Positions 32,701 to 43,569 of a stretch of 64,000 bases of DNA are shown one piece after another. The notes beneath the pieces are model-generated. The model had not been told where the DNA came from. It worked only from the letters and a program-made list of their open reading frames with translations, and did no database searches. The DNA is taken from contig NC_092875.1 in NCBI RefSeq assembly GCF_028372415.1, positions 29,333,712 through 29,397,711 on the forward strand, read 5' to 3'. This stretch comes from Notamacropus eugenii (taxonomy: Eukaryota; Chordata; Mammalia; Diprotodontia; Macropodidae). Both the position numbers and the translations under genes were made by a program. How positions within the stretch are numbered: the stretch's first letter is position 1; each line of letters opens with the position of its first letter.

Positions 32701-33689
32701 GTTATGAATATAATGGGACTACTAGAATATCTTGATGCTTCTTCAGGTTTTTTTCAATGCAAGCTATTTCCATTTTTGATTGGTCGAATGGAATCATTTG
32801 TTTAATTGAATATTTCTGGATATGTGTTTGCTTTATTGGTTTCTGAAGAATGTGCTTACTAATTTTTTGAAAGAATATTGGACTGTATTCAGGAACACAA
32901 AGTGTTGGTTCATTGTTTTTCCACAATTTCGTTTATTTGGTACCTTTCTGAATAATTGCTTTCTCATGTTATAGGAATTGTAGGTGGAATCTAGTTAAAA
33001 CTATCTTTATAATGCCGTGCAGCCTCGCAGAGCTCTGGCTGACAGCTGTCTGCATTTTGGACTTATTTCACATGCAGTGAAAGTCTATTGCTGTTAAATA
33101 AAAGTGACACCTTCCAAAATGAATGTATTAGCATTTCCTTTCATTCATATTTACCTTTTCTTTAGCCTAATATTGTGGCTTTAATTGTCAATAAAGGCTT
33201 TATTAACAACTGAAGATTTTAGGTAAACATTTAGTCATTTGTTCTTTATCTGACAGCTTCTTAGTCCTTTTTATTGTAACAATTAGAAGCTAATTTTTTG
33301 TGTTAAAGATTATTGTCTTGGAAGACAATGTCCCACGTAGGAAATTCTTAGTGTTCACAGCAAAACTTGAAGGCCTTTTAAATGCATTTGAAAAAATTTA
33401 GTAGCACTGAACTCTGACAAAAGTATTTAGAGAACAATTAAAATAACTATTGACATGGGAAGTTATTTATAAGAGTGCACTCAACGGTTTTAATTTATTG
33501 TAATCTCTTGTTACTACACAGAAAAGTGTTCAATGTAGAGAATAATTTTTTTTTAAATGGGGATGTTCTATGAGTTTTAGACCTAGGGAGAGGTGTTTAG
33601 GTTCATTAAAGCATCATTTGGGAGCTAGTAATTAAGATGTGTAAGATTTAGATACATAGGCTTTTGAGCTTCTAAACTTTGTGTGGAGA

Positions 33690-33832
33690 AATATTTCTCC
33701 TTGGTACTCCTGGTGCAAGTCACTTCTCTCTGAACGTCAGTCTTCTTATCTCTTAAATGAAAGAGCTGGACTGGATGAAGCCTTGATTCCCTTCTTGATC
33801 TAAATTCTATGACCGTATGTTTACTTGCACAT
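33690..33832 (+). repeat. MIR-type SINE fragment
   Basis: 'Ggtgcaagtcacttctctct', 'cttcttatctcttaaatgaa' and 'gatctaaattctatgacc'. Confidence 0.65.
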
Positions 33833-34109
33833 GAATAATATTCCCATTTCACAGACTTAATTTCTCTGTCCTGTGTTAGATCGTGAGTGATTCTGTTTAA
33901 ATTTAAATGATCATTTTCCTGGATACTGACTGTGACTTTTAGATAAATATACTGTGCAGTAATGTGACATGATAAATATACTTAACTTTTGGTTAAATTT
34001 TTATGTATGTTCTTTCAGTAAATTGTATAAAAGCCTTATTAAAGAGAGGGTTCTCTAGATCCATAAATATGCTGATCATAAATTAAAACTTCTTCAGTGT
34101 TCAAATTCA

Positions 34110-34230
34110 ATAGACATTTAATTCAGAGAACATTTACTGAATGACTGTATAAGATGCTGTATTAAGCATTAGTTGGGGAATGGAGCAGAGACAGGTAAAG
34201 TAAAAGCATTCTCATCTCCAGGTCTTTTAC
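34110..34230 (+). repeat. Family X head
   Basis: 'Gagaacatttactgaatgac', 'gatgctgtattaagcattag'. Short and diverged. Confidence 0.5.
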
Positions 34231-34394
34231 TATTTAGGTTGGGTGAGGTATGTATGTTTATGGGATGATTTGCATGCTTGCGTGCACATGGGCATGCACA
34301 CACACAACTGTGATTAAAAATAAATGGGGAAGTATGTAAGAGATAACAAAGGTACTGGTAAAGGTCAGAGGAGGAAGGGATTAAGGAAGGAGAC

Positions 34395-34605
34395 ATAGAT
34401 GAAGAATTACAGGATGTTAGAACTGCAAAGGATCATTTAAATTACATTTCCTTCTTTTTATGGATGAGTAAAGTGACTTGCATAAGGTCACATAGCTCAG
34501 AAATGACTGAGTCAGGATTTAAGTCAGGGTCAGTTGGCAAGTCAGCATTCTGTTCACCATACTGTGCCTTCTGCTTAATAAATATTTGTTGACTAAATCA
34601 GAATT
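34395..34605 (-). repeat. MIR-type SINE
   Basis: 'Aggatgttagaactgcaaag', 'tttatggatgagtaaagtga', 'cttgcataaggtcacatagc' and 'tcaggatttaagtcagggtc' on the reverse strand. Confidence 0.75.
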
Positions 34606-34693
34606 CTCCACCACCTTAGGAACCATGAAGGAAAAAGTTGAGATTTTTGAATATTTTGAATATATTGGATATTTGCATCCCTAAAAGAGAGGT

Positions 34694-34955
34694 AGGGGCA
34701 GCTAGGGAGTGCTATAGTGCACAGAGCACTGGGTCTGGAGTCTGGCAGATTCACCTTCCTGAGTTCAAATGGCCTCAGACACTTCCTAGCTGGGTGACCC
34801 TGGGCAAGTCACTTCATCATGTTTGCCTCAGTTTCCTATCTGTAAAATGAACTGGAGAAGGAAATGACAAACCACTCCATTGTCTCTGTCATGAAAACCC
34901 CAAATGGGGTCATGAAGAGGTGGACACGACTGAAATGACTGAACAGCAACAAAAG
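34694..34955 (+). repeat. Marsupial SINE, full length, gacacgactgaa-type tail
   Basis: Complete from 'ggggcagctagggagtgcta' through 'tgaccctgggcaagtcactt', 'tttgcctcagtttcctatct', 'gtcatgaaaaccccaaatgg' and 'acacgactgaaatgactgaa' to a CAACAAAA-type tail. Flanking 'aaaagagaggta' and 'aaaagaggagta' agree at 10 of 12 positions and are the likely target-site duplication. Confidence 0.92.
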
Positions 34956-35554
34956 AGGAGTAGGATTTATGTTAGGGATTTTAATTTATTGGCATCTGTT
35001 ACCTGCTTCATTCTGCATTCCAGAAGAGACGTTTTTCTGTTCTCAAGAATGAATGCATCATTTTGTAGGGTTGATTTTTAAGCTTTTGACAAAGTTATTG
35101 ATATATTTATATTTGACATGTGGCATTCACCAACAATACTAATGTCTCATCATGATGTTTCAGATCTATCCTGTATAATCCTATGGGGGCCAACTTAGAC
35201 TTTTGGAGGTGGGAGGTTGGGAGGTTTTAGTTTCATGTAAAGAGGTGTTTGCTGAGAATAAGTGTTGTCCACCAGTGAAACTTAGCGTCTCAGCAGCAGT
35301 GAGCTTCCTGATATTAGGGAGCTTTGCAGACCTGACGGTGTGATACAGCCATGTGGCGTTCTTCTGGCACTGCTAAAGAGCTGAAGAAGATTGTTGACTG
35401 TCTGTCTGGAGTGTTGAGGAAGGCGGTACCCCTTCAGCAGTTCCCTCCTGTCTCTTTGGAGAGCTTGCCCTATGGACTGGCTCTTATTTGTTACCTTTCT
35501 GCTACGTCTTTGCTCATATCTTTACACAAGCTCAAATGTCCCATGATCTCTCTT
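34956..35554. other. Unclassified intron sequence
   Basis: No named repeat. A 72-codon + ORF (35351-35569) lacks any recognisable motif and is treated as chance. Confidence 0.35.
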
Positions 35555-35860
35555 AAAAAGTTTCATTGATGCTTTTTATTTTTCTACCAGTCATTTCTGA
35601 ATATGTCTCCACTTTTCTACCCAGTGAACTTCCCTTTACTTCTAACAAAGTTAAGCATTGACTGCACCTGACATCATATGTGACCTTCTGGTCTTAGTCC
35701 TTTACCAACCCCTGCCACCTCCAACCCCCACCCCTCTTTAACCCCCAGCCTGCCTCCTCCCAAAAGAGAGAAATGCAGTTTTTTCTTTGCTCTTCGGGGC
35801 CATGCAGTTCTCTCTGATTCTTTAAAAACCAACCAAATGCAAAACTTTTTCTTGACTCTG
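35555..35860 (-). repeat. L1 LINE 3' UTR fragment (antisense)
   Basis: 'Ttcattgatgctttttattt', 'accagtcatttctgaatatg' and 'gaacttccctttacttctaa' match the reverse of the marsupial L1 3' end, as in the fragments at 43.6 and 59.35 kb. Confidence 0.6.
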
Positions 35861-36177
35861 CTGTCCCCGAAAGCTGTTATTCTTTATCCAGTAGCATCAC
35901 AGGATAGCTTTCTTGAGGCTGACTTTGTAGAAGGTACTTGAATCTTCCCTCCCTCCCTCTGCATTGCTGACAAATTCTTTTCCAACTTTTGCTTCTAAAC
36001 TTCTGTGGAAGGGAGGAACCAAGCGTCCATTTCCTGAGGCAAGTCATTCTTCTTTGGAGCAGATCTGATTGTGGGGAAGTGCTTCCTCATAACCCAAAGT
36101 TTGCTTTTCTGCGACTTCTCCTAGATCTGCCCTTTTCCAGACCTGCCTTTTTACCTCTTTCAGTGCCAAACACCCAG

Positions 36178-36425
36178 TAATAATAACTGGAATCCCTTTA
36201 GTGCTATGAGTTTTGTAAAGTTCTTTACAAGTGTTATCTCATTTGATTCTCATAACAACTCTGGGAAGTAGGTGCTATTATTATTTCCATTAGACAGATG
36301 AGGAAACTGAGGCAAGCAGAAATTAAGTGATTTGCACAGGGTCTTATAGCTGTAAATACCTCAGGCTAGATTTGAACTGAGATCTTCCTACCATCAGGCC
36401 CAGCTCTATGCACCATACCAACTGA
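36178..36425 (-). repeat. MIR/THER1 SINE, near full length
   Basis: 'Gttttgtaaagttctttaca', 'agtgttatctcatttgattc', 'tagacagatgaggaaactga', 'tttgcacagggtcttatagc', 'gatttgaactgagatcttcc' in reverse order. Confidence 0.88.
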
Positions 36426-36439
36426 ACAGTAGTCTACAG

Positions 36440-37990
36440 TTGCTGCCTCTACTTGATCAACATTTATTTCCTTTTCATCCCATTGCAATCTTGATTCTAG
36501 CCTAAGTACTCTGAACCTGCTCTGTCAGTGGTCATAGGGGAATTCTTAATTGCTGAATCCTATGGCCTTTTCTCAGACCTCATGTTCCTTGTCCTTTCAG
36601 TGGTATTTGATGCTGTTTGTCACCCCCTCCTGGATGCTCTCTCTTCCTGTGACTTTTATGACTCCACCTGCACTGTTGACTTCCTTTGTTCTTTTATCTG
36701 TCTATTGACTTCCTCCCTGCTCCTCAGATTTAGAATATCTGCCATGGGTCTGGCATCTTCTCTTCTACCTCTAGATTTTTTTGTTGGATTATCTTAGCCT
36801 TGGGCTCAAGTCTTAACCTCTCTGCAGTTGACGCACACTCTATAATATGTTCAACCTTATTATCTCCCCTAAACCCCAGTCCAGTCTGCTAGGCATCACT
36901 AGATATTTGATCTCGGACTTAACATTTCCCAAATGGAGTTCAGCATGAGCTCTAACCCTCACGCGTCCTTCTCTCTGTTAATGATACCTCTGATCACCCA
37001 ACATTGAAACTTCAGTCATTTGAATTGATCTCTTTCCCTCATCTGTATCACTTGAGACCTCCTGTTGACTCTACTGCTGTGAGAATGTAGATGTTTGTCC
37101 CTTTATTCCCACATACGCAACCTTCCCTTGGGTTCAGGCCTTCCTTACCTTTTGCCTGTACTGTTGTTATAGCCTCCTTCCCAAATCACAGGTTTGACTG
37201 TGCCATTTTCCTGCTCAGAATCATTGGAAGTTCCTGTTGACTAAAGCAGTGGTCCTGTCTTTTCAAGTGTGACGATTCCTCCTGATGACATTGAAAATTG
37301 TCTGGGTCCCTCATGTGATAGCAGTCATACTTTATTTGTGTTTGTTATTTGAGAAAATACATGACCTGTAACTATTATGAGTTCAGTTGCACTTTTAAAG
37401 GAATTTGCATTCTTAATTACAGTAGCACTTATGTATATTTGAAAATTTGTAATACCATACACATGTCAGATTGTTTAGTTTATAGAAAGCGTGTGTGCTT
37501 AATTTTTAAGCTTCTACTTGACTTTTTTGGGGAAGGCTTAGTAAAGCTTGGAATCTGAGTGCTTGGTGTATAAATGGATTTGTTGTCTCCTTGTAAAAAC
37601 TCCTTGTTTCCCCTGTGGTCCTCAGCACCCAGATTAGGAAATGTTGTGGGATGGAATCTAACCTACTTAGCTTGGCATTTAAGGTACCCCACAAGCTAGT
37701 TCTAGCTTACTTTCTAGCCTTATGTCAAATTACTGCCTTTCATGAACTTTCTCCTGAAGCCAAAATGAATTACTACCTCATCTCTTTGTTCCAGCATTTG
37801 TTCCAGCTGTTCTCCTGTGTCTGAATGTAAGTCCCTCCCTTCTTCTGGTTCTTTGACCATTCTTACCAGGTCTGCTCAGGTGCTTTCCTTTGTCAAGGCT
37901 TCCCTCTTGGGACCCTTTGCCCCCAGCATAAGGGTTCTTTCCCACCTCAGACTCTCCTCAAAGCCCTTTTCTTTTCTCTTGGCTGAGGCC
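36440..37990 (+). repeat. L2-type LINE 3' half, split
   Basis: CT-rich L2-like text at 36440-37245 ('gtatttgatgctgtttgtca', 'ttcccaaatggagttcagca') continues at about 37585-37990 ('cttggcatttaaggtacccc', 'tcaaggcttccctcttggga'). The 340 bp between (37246-37584), starting 'agcagtggtcctgtcttttc', looks like a separate old insertion of unknown type. No intact reading frame. Confidence 0.6.
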
Positions 37991-38079
37991 CCTGAGCCTG
38001 CACTAGAAGATCCGTTGGCCTCCCTGGTTAGGGGAGAAAGAAGACTTTGGAGGAGGTTTGGACTTGGACTCAGCATCAG

Positions 38080-38465
38080 ATGGTGAAAAAGATGAGCTTA
38101 TATTTAATCTTAGAAATGAGAGGGAGCCAATGGAATTCTGTGTTGGGTGGGTAGGGTAATGTGGTCAAACCTATTTATGATTTAGGAACTCTGTGGAGGA
38201 TGGATTGAAGTGGTAAGACGCTTGAGGAAAGCATGCCAGTTAAGAGGTGATCACAGTAGTAAGTGAGGATGAAAGCCTGATTAGGGTGGTGAAGGGGTGA
38301 TTGGAGCAAAGGAGACTTTTGTAAGTTGTGGAGATAGAAATGACAAGATTTGGCAACTGATTGGATGGAGTGAGTGAGATTGAGAAGTCCCAGATAGTAA
38401 CCCGAGTGACTGGGAGGATAGGAGAGACCAGTAAAATACTCTGGAAAATAGGAAGAGCACCAATT
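38080..38465 (+). repeat. Family X repeat, 3' part
   Basis: 'Atgagagggagccaatggaa', 'gtggaggatggattgaagtg', 'aagttgtggagatagaaatg' follow the same order as 19.9-20.3 kb. Confidence 0.65.
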
Positions 38466-38469
38466 AACG

Positions 38470-38985
38470 TTACAAAAAATAAAATGATATCTTGTAGGAA
38501 ATGACTGCACGAGTCTCTGTGCTGTCAGATCATTTATTTGTTAGAGCTAAGAAAAATCAATACTGCATTAGAAGAGAAAATAGAATGAGAAGATATGACA
38601 TAGAATCAACAGCTCCAACTTGACCTGCTTAAGAAAGTGATTCCCCAAATTAGGAACTGGATAAAGGAATAGATACTGACAAAGCTAATGCTGTCTCCTA
38701 AGGGAGTTTAACCGACATAAATCATGCATCTAAAAGCCTGGGTATGACCTCAGCCAGAAGCCCTTGATTTCCTTGCCAGAAATAGAGATGGAAGCCAGTT
38801 GTAACGGTGGTTTAGGGTATGAACTCATTTGTAAAATCTTATGGTGGGGGAGGTGGGGAGGTGGGAGATTATGAGCAACATTACACAAAGCTGCAAGCAC
38901 TGCAGAGGGCAAAACAGATTCACTGAAAGCTTGGCAGGAGACCTGGACTGACTGAGATTCCTTTATCTGATCCAAATCTCATTAT
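38470..38985 (+). mobile_element. Second RTE-clade LINE family, upstream fragment
   Basis: Resembles 51400-51800 in order: a 'taagaaaatcaatactgc' block, 'gagaatgagaagatatgac', 'ttgacctgcttaagaaagtg' and 'gattatgagcaacattac'. Frames are broken by stops. It is probably the 5' part of the element whose RT lies at 40830-41790, separated by L2 and SINE insertions. Confidence 0.5.
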
Positions 38986-38989
38986 TCCA

Positions 38990-39690
38990 TCTTTGCCTGT
39001 GCCTTACAGCATCTAGCCCTGTCCTTCATCCTCGCTATGACTTCCATTCCATTTACCCCTTTCTTCTTTCTCAGACAATCATCCCTGAACTGGCTACTTT
39101 CTTCTCTATTTTCTCTGGAGTAATAGGTGAATCAATTCATCCTGTACTCTTAAATCCCTTCCCTTATCACTGATTTCACCTTGTCCAGCCCCAGTCTTGG
39201 ATTACTACTCTTTTCATTTGCTGTTGAGCAGAGTGGAGAAATTCATCTCTCCCAAATCCTCCTCCTTCAGACTTTTGTATTATTGTTAAGAATTCCACCA
39301 TCCTCCCAGACCCTCAGGCTTCCAGCCTTGGTTTCACCCTTAACTCCTGACTTTTTCACCTCACATATCCAGTCCTTTGCCAAATCGTGTCATTTCAGCC
39401 ATCACAACATGTCTTGACTGTACATCTCTTTCTTTCTACTCACATTACCAAAACCTGTTAGTTCACACCTGGTCAGTTGCAGTAGCCACCTCACTTTGCC
39501 CTATGGTTCTTCTCTACTGCCTTTCAACTTGCATTCCACTGCCAATGTGATTTTTCAAAAAATGGACTCCTAACCCTTCCCTTTTAATGAAGTCTAGTGG
39601 TTCTGGGATCAAATAAACTCCTTCATAACCTCTACTTAAAAGGGGTTCACAGGCCAGCCAATTCTTCATTTCTGACCAGGTGCACTCCTT
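38990..39690 (+). repeat. L2-type LINE fragment
   Basis: 'Cttaactcctgactttttca', 'catatccagtcctttgccaa', 'cattccactgccaatgtgat' and 'ttaatgaagtctagtggttc' are L2 3'-region phrases. It continues at 39869 after the SINE. Confidence 0.65.
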
Positions 39691-39868
39691 ATACCTAGGT
39701 GGCACAGTGGAGAAGGTGTGCTGGGCCTGGAGTCAGGAAGACTCATCCCTAAGTTCAAATCTGGCCGCAGATGTTTACTTGTTGTGTGACCCTGGGCAAG
39801 TCACTCATTCCTGTTTGCCTTCTTTTCCTCATTGATAAAATGGGCTGGAGAAGGAAATGGCTTTCCTC
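39691..39868 (+). repeat. Marsupial SINE nested in L2
   Basis: 'Ctaggtggcacagtggagaa', 'ctggagtcaggaagactcat', 'gtgaccctgggcaagtcact', 'gggctggagaaggaaatgg'. It ends before the tail. The L2 text on both sides is continuous, so the SINE is the younger element. Confidence 0.85.
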
Positions 39869-40115
39869 ATGACCCACCTTAAATCTCCCTTTCCAGAGGA
39901 GGTATTTCCTGATCTCTCCGGTTTCTGGTGCCTTCCTCCCCCAGGTTGCCTTCCTTTTGCCCGATATGTATCTAGTTATCTGAATCTTGTGTGCCCTATT
40001 AGAATGTGAGCTCCTTGTGGGCAGGGGCTGTTTTTCCTTCTCTTTGCATCCCTAGGGCTTAGCAGGGGACCAGTCACATAGGAAGCACTTAGTAAATGCT
40101 TGTTGACTGATCACT
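39869..40115 (+). repeat. L2 LINE 3' end
   Basis: 'Attagaatgtgagctccttg', 'tgggcaggggctgtttttcc', 'agcacttagtaaatgcttgt' reach the canonical L2 3' terminus. Confidence 0.88.
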
Positions 40116-40139
40116 TCCAGAACATTTAAGGATGAAATT

Positions 40140-40660
40140 GGATGTACAACAAACAGAAAATGGAAACGGTCTGTGAAAGCTTTTATAACATGTTCTTTTC
40201 TCAGTCAGCAGCAGTAGCACCAACATACGTGCTGCATGTGATTTTCCTAAAGTGTAGATTGCTTTGTCCACATTACTATGCTATGTATGCAGTGAACTCC
40301 AGTGATTCCTTATTACCTCTAGGATCAAATATAAACTAATGTGTCCAGCATTTAAAACTCTTCATTACCTAACACATTCCTACCTTTATCCTTTGACATT
40401 ACTCCTGTCTTGGCACTCTACAGTCCCATTGGCTTCATTGCCATTCCTCACACGTGATGCTTTATCTCCCCTCTCTGTGTCTTTGAATTCTTCCCCTCCA
40501 GCCTGAAACCTTCTTCCTTACCTCAGATGTCTGTCTTCCCTGGTTTTCTTTGAGACTTGGCTCAGATGCTACCTTCTGGAGGAGACTTTTCCCAGTCCAA
40601 GGCACAGTGCAGATACAGAGCGTGGAGTGCAGTAAGTGCTTAGTAAATGCTTGTTGATTT
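40140..40660 (+). repeat. L2 LINE 3' region (second copy)
   Basis: 'Tctaggatcaaatataaact', 'cagcatttaaaactcttcat', 'cttggctcagatgctacctt' and 'gtaagtgcttagtaaatgct' run in L2 order to the terminus. Confidence 0.82.
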
Positions 40661-40829
40661 TTTTGTATGAGGAAATAGACATGGCACTAAAGAACACAGG
40701 GCAAGGAAGAGCAGTGGCCTAGATAGACACAGAAAGATGAACCAAATTGGGGATTGGAGAGCAGAGGGATCTATTCTCCAGGTATTTGAAGGTATTAGCA
40801 GAGGATGCTCACTGTGTGACCCTGTGAGG

Positions 40830-41790
40830 AACTGATTCCCAAAGTAGCTGAAAAAAAAAATAAGATGATTACCAGAGACTTAGGGGTTTAAAAAAAATCA
40901 ATCTCCGAAAAAGTGACTGAGAAAATATAAGTGTAATTACTGAACCTTATGCCTATTTTCTCACCTGTATGAAAATCTTTTAAGAAAAATCTACACATCT
41001 CTTGAGGGACCCCTTGATGAAAGTATTAGAAATAACAGGCCCTTATGATGAACTATATTCCACAGCAGTTCCCATCTTTATATCTTACAACTGACTGAAA
41101 GAGAAAGAGAACACAGGATCCTACTCTGCTGAATATAAAAAGGGATTTGATTTGATAGAATAAATTTCATACAGTTTTAGAGGCAACAAGGTACTTCTTA
41201 GTCCGGTGTTAATTGAACAAGATTCATTGAAAGATTCAGTAAAGAGCTTTGCTCACCCCTCTGATTATTAAATCAAATAGAACATAAAATGTTTGCTACT
41301 GTCATGGAGGAAATTCAGTAGAGATTACAAATGGAAGTGGGATTTCTTATAGATGAAGTGTTAAAGATGTTGTTGTTAGTGGATGATTGCTGATTGTATC
41401 AAGGCCTAGAACTTTAGTGAGCCTTTGGAATGAGTTTATAATCACTCAAAACAGTTTGGCCTAAATATCCACATGGAAATGATAAATGGGTGATGGCCTA
41501 TTCAGCTGGTCTTTCCATACATTGGTCTTGGTCAGGTGCTATGGATAGACAATGAACTGGGTCCAGAATTCAGTAGGAAGAAGATGGCAATCTGTTTTGA
41601 ATTTGAGATGATGTTGTGCTATAATGATCCTAAACTTCTTCTTGAAACAAAATCCCATCTTTTTTTTTTTTTTTTAACCAAAATTCTTTCATTGATGACA
41701 TGGCTGCAAATCATGGAACATCAATCTTTTGTGTTCAAAATTGTGGTTTACCTGAGTAGAAATGGAGAGCCCTTTGGTGGTCATAAATAG
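40830..41790 (+). pseudogene. Second RTE-clade LINE, reverse transcriptase remnant
   Basis: Shows decayed RT text: a FxxxFMKII-like segment near 40960, 'LDES' near 41020, then after 41330 'kdvvvsg' (decayed palm), 'NIHMEK' near 41470 and the open stretch VLWIDNELGPEFSRKK and NDPKLLLETKSHLF (41536-41670). The pattern resembles the RTE-1-like group, not the 8.7-kb element. A T13 tract (about 41662-41675) breaks the frame. Confidence 0.65.
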
Positions 41791-42404
41791 AATTCATTGT
41801 GTTACTAAAGAAGATTTGTACTCAAGAGGTAGCATAAAACATGCCATTAGAGATTATGAGTAGAAAATGTAGACATGTCACGTAATGAGAATGAGGAAGA
41901 ACAAATGGATGGTTTGTGTCTGGATTTCCAGAAAATACCAAATGACATAGAGGGAGGCCTCTAACATGTGGGTGTGGACTCCTAGCCAGGATTTATAGGA
42001 AGATGTACATGAGATGGCCATAACATGAGAAGGCAGAGATAGCTGGAAGTTCCACACAGTTGGAGGGCTTCTAGCAGTGAGATCACACAGGTGCATCTAA
42101 ATAGTTTTCTCTTGAATTTTCTATCAGTATTTAAAATGTAGGCCAACCCTTAAATTGTATGTCTTGGAAACATCAGGTGAACCTTCCTGGTCATCTAGAT
42201 GAGCCCTAGGCAGCTTTGATCAAGGGATTGGGATATGGCCATATGCTGCTGCTTTTTTATGAGGGAGGTTAAAAAAGGGGAGGAGAAAAGAGTAATTAAT
42301 TTGATTCTTCTGTTTCTGGTTGAGCACAAAAAAAAAAAAGCTCTAGGATTAAGAAGGGAAACTGGTAAAAAACCAAAATAACACATTCATCAGGTGATTT
42401 TCAT
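41791..42404. other. Unclassified, probably RTE 3' remnant
   Basis: Lies downstream of the RT remnant. A phrase about 'gagatggccataacatgaga' and an A-rich run at 42328-42340 are the only landmarks. No gene. Confidence 0.35.
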
Positions 42405-42580
42405 TTTTGAGAGAGTGGCATATAGAACACTGGTCTTAGTCAAGAAGACCTGATTTTTAATCATACCTTTCTACCTGTGTCACCCCAGGTACCTTAACCT
42501 CTTTGGGTTTCAGTTTCCTCGCCTGGGAGGTGAGAGGTTCACACTTGACCTCTATGCCTTTAAATCTGGGATCCTGTGCA
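42405..42580 (+). repeat. MIR-type SINE
   Basis: 'Tggcatatagaacactggtc', 'tgtgtcaccccaggtacctt', 'gggtttcagtttcctcgcct' and 'ctttaaatctgggatcctgt'. Confidence 0.78.
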
Positions 42581-43565
42581 CTTGTGAAACCCCAGTGTTC
42601 TTCAGTATTGGCTCACTGTTGATGGGCTCCTTAAATGGCCCTAGTGATTTCATTGCAGTCTATAATCTAACCACCCTGGACAGTGTTTGGCACAATGACT
42701 GGAAACTCAAGCTGTGGCTAATATTTGACAATTTAAATTATCGATCCCTTGGCAGTTCATGGAGTGTTCTTTGAATTTAAAGTGCTACCGAGTTGATAGA
42801 GATTTGCTGTAAAGGAGTTTTAGAAATGCTCACGATGTTAGATATGGATGTCTTACTTCAGATAAAACCAAACTTTGGTCTTGCATATGATGGATGTAAT
42901 TCTCGCACTCTTCTAAAAGAGTGTGGTCTGTGAACTATGGGCTACCTTCTCTTTGGATTTCTTACACCATTCACTACATCAGCATCTAAAAATACGGTTT
43001 AACACTTATGTGCCAAGGGAAACCATTCTTTCTTCTCAATATGCAAATCTTAAAATATCAACTTTTTGTGGGGTGGAGTTATTTAGGACAGGATTCTCAA
43101 AGGAGAAGTTTCTTCATTTGGTTCTTTATAGGAAATTTGTGTAATAGATTGTTAATAAGGAAGGAGAAAGCCTTCCCCCCCAGTGAAATAATGAAATGAA
43201 TTTATTTTATATTAGAAGTGAGTCTTTCTCACAAGTCCTCAACAGTGAGAAACATGCTCTCCTTAAGCAAAGAACAGTACCTGTTGGGAAATCAGGAAAG
43301 CTTTTATTAATCTTTACAAATGGAAAGGTAACCTCCCCAGTAAGCTTCCAGCGCTACTACAACTGTGTCAGAAAGATGGGGCTTCTTACCCTGTTTTCTG
43401 AACTTTGGATCTCCTGCGATACCGGCCATGTGACTTTATGTTCTCCTCTCTGATTGGCTTTTCCTTATACAACTCGTTGAGCCTGTGCGTTAGTTTCTGA
43501 CCTCTAACCTGCCCATTCTAGGTTGCAACTCTTATCACCTAGAACTTTGGAAAACAGAACTTCCT
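42581..43565. other. Unclassified intron sequence
   Basis: About 1 kb with no named repeat. 43250-43530 has the balanced, CT-rich character of an LTR, but no ends were found. Confidence 0.35.
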
Positions 43566-43569
43566 TGTT

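Larger units (their letters stand above)
31081..34100. other. Repeat-poor intron 1 segment, continued
   Basis: Only two small MIR scraps are visible (about 32600-32700 and 33690-33830). The segment around 33000-33110 is unusually GC-balanced for this area and carries 'tgacagctgtc' at 33040-33050, an E-box flanked by TGACAG-type half sites. No coding potential. Confidence 0.55.

Noticed and set aside
34694..34955. tRNA gene in the SINE heads ('gttcaaat' B-box-like words here and elsewhere)
   Set aside because: The words belong to CORE-SINE heads. No cloverleaf with proper arms and anticodon can be drawn.
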